Part shown: piece by piece, positions 32,161 to 52,113 of the stretch | Position numbering within the stretch: position 1 is the stretch's first letter | Layout: every line of letters begins with the position of its first letter | Source: Macrostomum hystrix | Lineage: Eukaryota > Platyhelminthes > Macrostomidae | DNA length: 64,000 nt | NCBI GenBank assembly: GCA_950097015.1 | Contig: CATNEN010000012.1 | Location: 3,031,501-3,095,500 of the forward strand | Direction of reading: 5' to 3' | Translations under genes and position numbers: made by a program | The notes under the pieces: model-generated | The model's input: only the letters and a program-made list of their open reading frames with translations | Told to the model about the DNA's origin: nothing | Database searches by the model: none

Positions 32161-33588
32161 TAGAAACTGTGGCGGTGGGTGTGTGCAAGAAAATCAGAGC
32201 TTCAAGTTCCTATAATTAGTTTATTCATGAAATCTAATGTTCTAAGATGAACAATGATCCGGAATGACGTAAAACACATACATGCCTTGTTAAAAGAAGA
32301 AAAGGGCTAGTTGGCCACCAAATCTTATGTTTTCTCCATGTTCAGGCCATCCTATTTTTTTTAATTGTGATAATTCAGTTTATAAGCATACAAAGTACAA
32401 AAGTATACGCTCGTACATAATATATTAAATGAAATATCGATAATATGTAACTCATTTTTAAGCTTAACCAAGTTCATTAAAGCAGAAGAACTTAGCAATA
32501 ATAGATCTTTAAGTATTGATAGCGAAGGCATCTAAAAACAAATAAAAACGATTAATAAACAACAAATTTTTAACTTTTGCGAGTGCCAATGCAATAACGG
32601 GATTAAAAAAACAAAGCTTTTACCAACAATCTATATAAATAGATGTGCATAGCTATGAAGCTTTATTTTGGTACTTTTTGTCGGCTCAAAAACTGCAAAA
32701 AATTGTAAGAATCGAACATATAATTTAAATAATTAAGGAAGTGAAGAAGGGAAAAACTAACAGACAGAAGTGTGTCGGGGAAGATTAAGCTACTCATAGT
32801 AGTGATTTTTATTTAGTCTTATTTATATAAACTCGCATATGGCAGCTGGATGGTGTAAGAATGGTTAGTTAGTCAGAATAGAATAAATATCGTATAAAGT
32901 AGACCTTAGTCGCTTAGGATTGTTGGTGCAGCAATAATTTGCGGATTAAAATACAGACAAGCAAAACAAAAATGAAAAAGCAGACAGTTTCAGATTTGTT
33001 AAAACAAATTAAAAAATCAAACAACAACAATAATTTAAGCAAGGTGGTTATACAGAGTAAACAGACGCGTGAAAGATAAAAATTCAAACAGTTCAGAAAA
33101 CACATTGTGGTGAAAATATAAAAGGAGCATATTTCGTTCAGAATATTATATAATTTTAGCATTTTCTCTATTCTAGCTAAAGTAAGAAGTCAAAACTAGA
33201 AAATAATAATGAACATAGCGTGGCTAAGTAAAATATTGAAAGCTACTCTAAACTTATCTCAACCTTACTACTGGCTAAAACGGAAAACACACAGAACTAA
33301 CAATAGTTTAGCAAAGAAGGGAGTTCCAGCTCATTTTAGATATTGACAATCAGTTCATACTACTGCCGCTGCCTTTTGGCAAAAGTAGTCAGTCGCGAAA
33401 AATCGAATTGTTGGAAAAGAACTTTAAGGAATGAGAGTTCGCATCAGCAACACAGAGATAAACATGAAGTGCTCAGATCAAAGAATGAATGAGTTTATTG
33501 TCCAAGTGTCCAAGGGTGTGAATGCGAGCTCAGAAAGGCATAATACAAAATTGCCAGCAAAGTTTTCTAACCCCAGAAGATAAAATCT
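32161..33588. other. AT-rich intergenic, nothing recognised
   Basis: Roughly 1.4 kb of AT-rich DNA with homopolymer runs; no coding, tRNA-like or repeat structure seen. Confidence 0.6.
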
Positions 33589-35008
33589 AGCATGCCACCC
33601 AGCCCAAATCTAGCCAGGTATCCAGCTTAAATCTAGCCTGACATCCAGCTTAAATCTAGCCTGACATCCAGCTAAAATCTAGCCTGACATCCAGCTTAAA
33701 TCTAGCTAGGTATCCAGCTTAAATCTAGCTAGGTATCCAGCTTAAATCTAGCCTGACATCCAGCTAAAATCTAGCCTGACATCCAGCTTAAATCTAGCCT
33801 GACATCCAGCTTAAATCTAGCCTGACATCCAGCTTAAATCTAGCCTGACATCCAGCTTAAATCTAGCCTGACATCCAGCTTAAATCTAGCCTGACATCCA
33901 GCTTAAATCTAGCCTGACATCCAGCTAAAATCTAGCCTGATATCCAGCTTAAATCTAGCTAGGTATCCAGCTTAAATCTAGCTAGGTATCCAGCTTAAAT
34001 CTAGCCTGACATCCAGCTCAAATCTAGCCTGAAATCCAGCTTAAATCTAGCCTGAAATCCAGCTTAAATCTTGCCTGAAATCCAGCTTAAATCTAGCCTG
34101 ACATCCAGCTCAAATCTAGCCTGAAATCCAGCTTAAGTCAAGAATGATATCCAACTGAAATCTTGCCTGAAATCCAGCTCAAATCTAGCCTGACATCCAG
34201 CTCAAATCTAGCCTGAAATCCAGCTTAAGTCAAGAATGATATCCAACTGAAATCTTGCGTGAAATCCAGCTCAAATCTAGCCTGACATCCAGCTTAAATC
34301 AAGCCTGACATCCAGCTCAAATCTAGCCTGAAATCCAGCTCAAATCTAGCATGATATCCAGCTTAAGTCAAGAATGATATCCAACTGAAATCTTGCCTGA
34401 CATCCAGCTTAAATCTAGCCTGACATCCAGCTTAAATCTAGCCTGACAACCAGCTAAAATCTAGCCTGACATCCAGCTTAAATCTAGCCTGACATCCAGC
34501 TAAAATCTAGCCTGACATCCAGCTTAAATCTAGCCTGACATCCAGCTTAAATCTAGCCTGACATCCAGCTTAAATCTAGCCTGACATCCAGCTAAAATCT
34601 AGCCTGACATCCAGCTTAAATCTAGCCTGACATCCAGCTTAAATCTAGCCTGACATCCAGCTCAAATCTAGCCTGAAATCCAGCTCAAATCTAGCATGAT
34701 ATCCAGCTCAAATCTAGCATGATATCCAGCTCAAATCTAGCATGATATCCAGCTCAAATCTAGCATGATATCCAGCTCAAATCTAGCCTGAAATCCAGCT
34801 CAAATCTAGCATGATATCCAGCTCAAATCTAGCATGATATCCAGCTCAAATCTAGCCTGAAATCCAGCTCAAATCTAGCATGATATCCAGCTCAAATCTA
34901 GCATGATATCCAGCTCAAATCTAGCCTGAAATCCAGCTCAAATCTAGCACGATATCCAGCTCAAATCTAGCATGATATCCAGCTCAAATCTAGCATGATA
35001 TCCAGTCC
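33589..35008 (+). repeat. 23-bp minisatellite downstream of SERCA
   Basis: About 61 copies of AGCTTAAATCTAGCCTGACATCC with block-wise variants (AGCTAAAATC; TAGGTATCC; CTCAAATCTAGCATGATATCC; TTAAGTCAAGAATGATATCCAAC). It ends about 100 bases beyond the SERCA stop codon, so it may lie in the 3' UTR of that minus-strand gene. Confidence 0.95.
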
Positions 35009-35111
35009 CAACCAATGATCCTCTCAAACGCACCCAGAACAAAGTGTTAATAAATCACAACACTTAAAAGAGGCAAACGTGTCACTTCCAGATCCGGATA
35101 GCACCGCTGTT

Positions 35112-44398
<9,287 letters not shown>

Positions 44399-46651
44399 GA
44401 CTTGCACTAATAATCTTTTAAAAATTCTGTAACCACTTGCTGATTAGTGAGCTTGCTGAAGTGTCAATATTTGGTGTGAGACTTTAAATGCTGGTAAAAA
44501 GAGTATAAGTTATCAATCTCTATCTCTTGAAGTTTGTGATAGGTTTAACAAAAGAAGCGAAATTAGATAATATGTAGTTTAGATTTAGATAGTTAAACGT
44601 AAACTAGTCTGCAGTTCTATTATTGTTTCTAACAACAAACAATATAATATATATATCTAAATCTCGATAGATACAGAAAATACATACTTATAGTAACTAT
44701 TAAGCTGCTATATGAATGAAACATAAACTAGTAGTTCAAGTAACAAATAGTAAAGATTGAGAAAGTGTCTAGATTTTGCATGTAGTTGGGTGTTTGTTAT
44801 AACTTGAATTAAGCTTGAATTTAGTAACTATACTGTCAATAGGTAATGGCTAAACCACTAAGCAAATAGCTATACTAATTATTTAAATAGACCCGATATA
44901 GCTATACTCGTACTTATCTACTTAAGTACTTAAACTAGGCATATAGCTAATCAAGTATTGTCAGTTTTAATCTTTAACATTTCATACTTTACAGATAATT
45001 TACAAAGCTAGAAGGTTTTTTAGGCCTAGACTGAGGATTTTAGCTAGCTATTTCACAAAGGGTCAGGTAATTAATGCCTGAATAATAACAAAAGCCAATC
45101 AGGAAGAGCAAATAAACAAATCAACTAATGGTAAATAATGGGTAGAATTTTATTCCCATAGCCAGGTATAGTTTTATAGCATTTATAGCTAGTCTTGTAT
45201 AAGTATATATTTTACCCTATAGTACATTATGTTATACCCTAAGCATATATTATGCTTAGTGCACACAAGAAAAAGGCTTAAGTATATGCAATTTTTTTGG
45301 TACATTTTAAAGTCAAAATATGTTTAACAACCCATTACATTTGCCTGATTTTTAAGTCATTTTGCATAATTTCATACTCAGTTTGATGTTTAGCATATTT
45401 TCGGTACCTTTTTGTATCTGTGTTATGTTGGTATGAGTTTTTGAAACTTATTATAATAAGTTTTCTGCTACACATGCAATATACTAACCCAGAGCACTAG
45501 CTAAGTGTGCATACCAAGAATTCAATGAGGCAAGTACATATCAACCATGAATGAATGCAACATCAATGCACTCATACCCAAATTTTAGAGCATGAGTATA
45601 CTATTGGATCCAGACAAGGCCTATGGCTTTGGTGTGTGGTCATTTTGTCTGTCGCCTTCTCATCATCTAGTTTTAGTTTAATAGCATATCATTCATAGAA
45701 ATATTATCAGAATTTTTAAGAAGTATTTTTGTTTTCTTGGCTTTAGCTTTCATAGATGAGTGTGTTGTTTGCCATGCTATTGCTACAGCTAGGCAGCATG
45801 CTCTTTAGTGTGACAGATGTGTCAATTGGCAATATTTGGAAATAGAAAAGTTTGGTTACAGCTGTGTATTTATAGGCTACTTATTAGCTTTAGAACTTTC
45901 CTGGAAATTCTAGTATTATAACAAATTATAAATTATAAGACATTTACATTGCATTTCAATATGACGCTTATTGATGTAATTGGTTATTCCAACTAATGCC
46001 TTTATTAGCAGATGAATGGACTATATCATATATTGGCAGACAAAATGACTATTGTATATTGGCAGACAAGAAAGGGGGCCAACAAAATGACAGTTAACAA
46101 TGGTTTTTACCACTTGGTTTTGCCCAAAAAAATCTGCTATCATGTAAGCAACCATAGTCAGGAAGGTGGCAGAGTGTGCCGGAATAAATTTTGGAGAGAC
46201 AATCTGTGCCCCAACTGTACGCCATCTGTGCACTGTTTCTGTCCCCTAACCCTGACCCTACACAGAAAAGCACCCTATGCTAACCTAAGGGTATATGATA
46301 TATTAATGTTACAAAATGATTACGAACTTGATTTGATTATCATATTTCAAATTCAAAGTCAAGCAAAAGATATTATTAAATATATATATATATATATATA
46401 CATACATGCGCAACCTCCCAAATCTTAGCCAGCCGTACGACTTTGTTTTTGCTCCATTTAGGACTTAGTTTGCTCTCATTTGCTCTCTTTTTCTCTCCCC
46501 TTTTTCCTTTTCTTCACACCTTCCTTTTTTGTCCCTTGGTCCCCTTCGATTTTTTGCACTTGGTCAATTGGCTTTTGCGACTTACCTTACTTGGCCCTCG
46601 TTTCACCCGGCCGGTTTGGCCGGGTCAGCCGGGTGTTGCGCATGTATGATA
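44399..46651. other. AT-rich intergenic upstream of SERCA
   Basis: SERCA 5' UTR/promoter region followed by AT-rich DNA. A TATTGGCAGACAA(A) string occurs twice at about 46030-46075, and a pure TA run occupies about 46379-46402. A C/T-rich tract (46440-46570) precedes the Helitron. No gene recognised. Confidence 0.5.
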
Positions 46652-47279
46652 TCTATATATATAAAAGTGAAAACTCTGTCTGTCTGTCTGTGTGTGTGCA
46701 ACCTTTTGTCTTTATAGACGCCGAAACCGCTCAACCAAATTGCACCAAACTTTGCACATACCTAAAACCACCTACGCTGAGTGCAATAGGCTACTCAAAT
46801 TCCCGAAAAATCATTTCCTTCCTGCTCAAAAGTGCAAAAAACTGCTCAAAAATCGTCAAAAAATCACTCAATTCGACATATCGTTGCCCCACTTTGTCAG
46901 ATTTTTTCCAAATTTGATCCACTTACACTTTACATGTTTTCCAACAATGCTGTCAATTTTGAACATCTCTACTCAATCCAGAGCAAAGCTGCATCATCTC
47001 AAAGTGAGTCACTTTTTGTTTTCCGAGGACAGCCACCCCAACTCCCCTCTGCCACTCTGCGGGCCAAATTTTATTACAGCCACCCCCTCCCTTCCCCGGG
47101 CGCCGAAGCCCCAGACTGTACATTGTATTTCAAGCCGTGAATGTACACAGCCCAAACCCCTAGACTGTCTACTGGCCCCCAAGCAGCACTGAGACTGAGT
47201 GCGGTGAGTGCGGTGGCGTCCCAGTGCGCAGGGCTCTCCGGTTGATATTTCTCTCCAGCCAGCCTATTTCTCTCAATAT

Positions 47280-47903
47280 GCTGACATTGACTGGCTGTCA
47301 GAGAGGGCAATTCTGTGTCCTAGAAATGATGCCGCCAACGAAATTAACTACTAACTGCTTCAGGAGTTGCCAGGTGCAGTTTTCACCTACAAGTCAATTG
47401 ATACAATGTTGACTGATGACACCGCTGTGGAGTATCTTGTTGAGTTTCTGAACTCTCTAGATCCTCCTGGAACTCCATCGCACAACTTGCAGCTGAAAGT
47501 TGGGGCACCAATTATGCTCCTCCGCAACCTGAATGCGCCAAGGCTGTGTAACGGCACCAGACTGATAGTCAGGCGGCTCTTCCCACACGTGATTGAGGCC
47601 ACGATAATGACTGGATCTGGCAGAGGAGAGTCTGTGTTCGTTCCCCAGATTCCAATTATCCCCACGGACCTGCCATTTTAGTTCAAGTGACTGCAGTTCC
47701 CTGTGAGAGTGTGCTTTGCGATGACTATTAACAAGGCTCAGGGACAGTCGCTGAAGGTGGCTGGCATCAACCTGGAGACTCCGTGCTTCTCGCATGGGCA
47801 GCTTTATGTCGCCTGCTCCCGTGTTGGAACTCCAGCTGGCCTATTCATTTTCACACCAAGGGGAAGAATGAAGAATGTGGTGTATCCCCAGGCCTTAAGG
47901 TGA
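47280..47903 (+). pseudogene. Helitron helicase C-terminal remnant
   Basis: Translation gives fragments typical of the Pif1-like helicase of Helitrons: ERAILC at the left, YKSIDTM, LQLKVGAPIMLLRNLN, GTRLIVRR, then FAMTINKAQGQSLKVAGINL (superfamily 1 motif V region) and HGQLYVACSRVGTPAGLF (motif VI). A shift separates the ERAILC part from the main frame, and two in-frame stops lie at 47679-47681 and 47688-47690, so it is dead. Helicase motifs I-IV are missing. Confidence 0.9.
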
Positions 47904-48055
47904 CTTGCAAGCAATTAATAGAAAAGTAGTCACGAATTGACCTTGACCTGTCTAACTCTGAACTCTGAAACAGTTTAATTTTGTTTCTTTGACATTGTTA
48001 TTGTTATGTCATGGCTATTTTCCTTATGTCTACGCGTGTACATGCATACTGTATA

Positions 48056-48295
48056 CAGAGGCAGATTTAGGGGGGGCGGGGGGGGCAGTCGCCCCCAAAA
48101 TTTTAATCATAGGAATAAGATGCCCCCACCAGGGGCGCCAGTCGCAGCACTGGCGCCCCTTTTCGGCCGCTGGCGCCTCTTTTTCAGCCGCTGGCACCTT
48201 TTCTTGGCTCCTGGCGCCTTTTTTCGGCCCTCTGTGATTCTCATGGCGCTCCCCTGACAGACCGCCCCAAAACAAAATTCCTGGATCTGCCACTG
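48056..48295. mobile_element. hAT-type MITE nested in the Helitron
   Basis: The 240-base element begins CAGAGGCAGATTTAGG and ends CTGGATCTGCCACTG, imperfect inverted terminal repeats of the CAGNGGCGGATC style known from hAT elements. A perfect 8-base target duplication ACTGTATA flanks it (48048-48055 and 48296-48303), the length expected for hAT. No coding capacity. It must have inserted after the Helitron. Confidence 0.9.
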
Positions 48296-48784
48296 ACTGT
48301 ATAGAGGAGTGGCTAAGAGACATGTTTCTAAAGAAGTAATCAAGAGGGGGCTGTTTGGACAAACTTTTCACTTATTTTTTACTTAAAACGCCCTTAAACA
48401 AACTCTTCACTTTTCATTAATGCAGTAAATAAATAAATGGTGACCTTCACTATAAAGTTAATACAGAGACGTGAATTGCTTACTGCTTTGCTTTAAATTT
48501 CTGCCCCAAAAACAACGGGCAAAAAAAGCTAGTATATATATACGATACAAGCAAATTACTAAGCAAATATATGTAATATTGAAAAAAAACTGATTTGAAA
48601 ACTGTAATTGTAACACAGTTGATGGGATAAGTGCAATGATCAATGATTCAATGCTTCAATTCAATGATTCAATGAATCACTGACACAAAACATTATGAAC
48701 AATTTCAATCGTTGAAAAATGCAAGTTAGAATAACAAATATGCAATTTATGACAAATTATGACTTCTAGGAATTTATAGTGTGT

Positions 48785-48912
48785 ACTGCAGCTTATGGGC
48801 CAATGTGCACCGAGACCCTTTGTGTACACTGCACTTGTGCGCCAATGTGCACTGAGACCCTTTGTGTGCGCTGCGCTTGTGCACCAATGTGTGCCAAGAC
48901 CCTTTGTGTGCA
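48785..48912 (+). repeat. Short GTGCACCAATGTGC... tandem repeat
   Basis: Three imperfect copies of a roughly 44-base unit with CCAATGTGCACTGAGACCCT and TTTGTGTGC, directly left of the inverted-repeat element. Confidence 0.75.
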
Positions 48913-48934
48913 CAGGAATTTTCCCCCTCAGAGG

Positions 48935-50287
48935 CCACCTTCCTGACGGAAGGAAACAGTCCATTTCGGCGACAAGTTATTTCGGCGACAATACTTTTGA
49001 AGCCGTGGAACAAATTTATTTTATTTATTTTTTTTACTTTTATTTAAATCGAATAAATGAAGCCACAAATTGGCAGAAGCGCGGAACTGAGGGTAGGAGA
49101 GGAGGTTAGAATGTGAGCAGTGGACCAATCAGAAGGGAGGAAAGAACAAAAGGATAGAGAATGAGAGATCAGCCACAGAGATAACGAGAGAGAAAGAACT
49201 AGACTGAACTGGACGATGTAAACAAGAAAAGTCCAGAGAACGAAAGAGTGAATAGAGGACAGAAGGCAGAGACGAAAGTCGCGACAGCACTTCTACCTGT
49301 GTAGAATAATGAAGTCGATAACGAACATGTTAGTTATAAAATATTGGTGACGGCAAACGATGCTACTTATAAGTAAGACAGGTGAGGTTGACGCACATAG
49401 AGTATGGACCAAACTGATCCAAACTCGCTATTTATAGGGTAATTTATCATCAACCAAACAGTGTATCTTCAAAACTGAACAAGAATTTTAACTCCTTCCT
49501 TGGTCTCATGTAAGACAGAAACAAATTATTGTGTTTAACAGAACAACTAATTTAAAAGTTGAAGAAATTATCTACAAGCTGAGGCATGATGTGCAATGAA
49601 GCTTTAAAAGGAAGGAAAGATATGGACATTTCAGTAGAAATTTTTATCACAAAAGCATACTTTTTAACAACATTTTATCAGCATGTACTTTAGACTAAGA
49701 TTGTATGCAGTTGCTTTCCAATTAAATGACCATAAATGTAGTTATTTATAGAGCATGAAAAATGCTATCAAATGAGATAATTCATGATAGTTCACTCCTT
49801 AAAATAAGATTAAACCACTCACTCAAATTGTAAAACTGAACATCTTCAGTTTGAAGATATATGAAAATCATTGTTTGGTTTTAGATGAAAAACATGAAAA
49901 ACTTTTTTCCTATTTGACAAAATAGCAAAAGCATATACTTTTTAGAAAGTTATAAATGTTTTCTATAACTTGGCTTTTGATTTATAATCATATCTTAAAT
50001 AGAAAATCTGTAGCTTAGGTTTGAAGTAAAAAAATTCCATATTCTTGTTTGGCTGATGATACATTACCCTATTACATGTTAAAACAAATACTATAACAGG
50101 AATACATTAACAAGTAGAAGAATCAAATACATTGCATACTCAATAAGCAAACACTATCAGATCCATTATTACTGCGGTTTCGATGTTTGTCGCCGAAGTG
50201 GTTGTCGCCGAAATGACTTGTTGCCAAAATGGTTGTCGCCAAAATGACTTGTCGCCGAAATGGACTGGATTCTTCCTGACTACGGGT
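48935..50287. mobile_element. Inverted-repeat element with CGGCGACAA subterminal repeats
   Basis: Left end: CTGACGGAAGGAAACAGTCC then ATTTCGGCGACAAG and a second TTTCGGCGACAA (48959-48991). Right end, read on the minus strand: AGTCAGGAAGAATCCAGTCC then ATTTCGGCGACAAG and four further CGGCGACAA-like copies (50180-50270). The mirror arrangement suggests a non-autonomous DNA transposon of about 1.35 kb with subterminal repeats. The interior is AT-rich with no transposase. Outer limits and target duplication are not resolved. Confidence 0.55.
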
Positions 50288-52113
50288 AAGCTATTTTTCC
50301 ACAAATCCACTATATTTATATACAATAGAATAACTAAACTTGTAAAACTGATGTCTGTATTGATAGCAATGGACTATAAGGCATAGTATCAACTTTTCAT
50401 TATGGAATGTGCTTATGTAGAGCAAAGCCAAGGTGGTTTTAGTTGCTTTTTTGCCTTGTGACAATTATTGAACAATGTAGAGCAAAAAAAAAATTAATTT
50501 TTGATTACTGAAGACAAAATAAAAAGTCTGAAAGTAAAATTTCTAGGAAAGTTCAAGGAAATCTGCTCTTATTGCATTGAAGTGTAAGGAAACATGTAAA
50601 AAGAATAACCAAAAAGTTACATTATAGGCCCTACACAACACTATACATTACTCAGAGCAATAATTGCACCTGCACTATATTAAATGAGACCCACAACAAA
50701 AATAGTTAACACAGTTATTGTGGGCTACCTAAGTAACACTAAGACTAGCCCCTACGCCTACAGACAGTGTCGAAAAATTAAAACAAAAATATTTTATTGA
50801 TAGGCCCTAACTTGATAATGATGTCGTAATCCTAACATTATTACACTAATATCATTATCTAATGATAATAGTCACTGGGATAGAATTATAGCAATTCTAC
50901 TCCTTGTAGTATTTGGTGAAAACTAACACGAAATATAGTATTATCAAAGATGGTATCATAAGCGACTGGAGACATTACCATTATCTTACAACAATCCTTA
51001 ATGGCGTGATTTGACACGACGTACAGTGCGCAAATTTAAATATGCTTTTTACAGGTGTAAGGAGTAAAACAAATAAAATGCTTATAGGCCTTTATAACAA
51101 TTTTTTCTGCTTAGGTTTTTTTAATTTATTATAAGTTTTACTAAAAAAATTTCATTTCGTTCACTAAAACGTTCGGTGTATTTGAAAAAAGAAGTCCATA
51201 ATGCGGTTCTCGAATTTTCCATGTTGCAGGAGCAATATGTTTTGCCCACTTGGTAAAAAATAGAGATTATATTAATATGACGAGGCATAATGTAAGCGTC
51301 TTGCATTAGACCACAAATTTTCTTTAATCTTGAATTTTATTGATGAGACTCTTAGTTTTCAATCGACAGTTGAAATGCTCCCTTCTTGTTACCAATAAAA
51401 ATTTCTCTGAAACAATTGTTATCCGAATACATCTGAGCATAAAAATGACTTGTTGAAAATTAGAATATAAGTAAGATTAAAATATTAAAATATAATTAAG
51501 TAAATTATATAATTAAATCATTATAATTAATGAAATTATAATTATAATACTCACATTCACATAAGCGTTTCTGAACAATGTGCGATCGACTGATCAAAGG
51601 TACACGCAGCCATGCATTCTGCTACGCAGTTAGAGGGTTCTATTGTGAACTGCTTCGGACCTAAATCCCCATCTGAGCTGATCGTAAAAAATCGCAAATT
51701 ATCCCCGATGCATTTCCAAAACTCACTGGTCAAATAATGTTTGATTGTCTGTCTGTCTGTCTGTCTGTCTATATATATATATATATATATGTATAGATCC
51801 GCTCGTATCTATCTATTGATAGATTGAGACTGCATATATCAAAGTGTATGTTTTTCAAATAGCTTTTATAGTTTTTCTTTTTCATATAGTTTATTATTAT
51901 TGGGTTTTAAAAATCCTGGAACTTGGAAAATACACGTAAAAACAGAACCGAACAAATAAGACAAACATAAATAGAAACTACCGACAGAAAACAACCAGAG
52001 GAACATTCCACATACTATTTTACTATGTACGCTCGATTTACTAGCGGACGTAATGGCAAGTTAAAAAATGTTAATTATAAAATGTCACACTGCACTCGAA
52101 ACTGTCAGACTGC
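50288..52113. other. AT-rich intergenic with GTCT/AT microsatellite
   Basis: Only a GTCT run followed by an AT run at about 51745-51790 stands out. No gene recognised; the last part is the presumed 3' UTR of the downstream minus-strand gene. Confidence 0.5.

Larger units (their letters stand above)
46652..48532 (+). mobile_element. Helitron rolling-circle transposon with both termini
   Basis: The 5' end TCTATATATATAAAAGTG is preceded by A. The 3' end is AAAAAAAGCTAG followed by T, with a subterminal hairpin (TGCCC at 48502-48506, GGGCA at 48517-48521) about 11 bases before CTAG. These are the hallmarks of Helitron insertion between A and T. It contains a decayed Pif1-type helicase end and a nested MITE. 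No Rep/HUH part is left, so the copy is non-autonomous. Net length without the MITE and its duplication is about 1.63 kb. Confidence 0.88.

Noticed and set aside
31580-32188. 202-codon minus-strand frame with GTHHPxFLSLA repeats
   Set aside because: Translation of the 28/29-base G-rich array; no flanking protein-like sequence.
51745-51790. Second Helitron 5' end (GTCTGTCTGTCT then TATATATA)
   Set aside because: Same simple-sequence ingredients as the Helitron start, but no TC terminus in the right order, no hairpin/CTAG partner nearby; treated as microsatellite.
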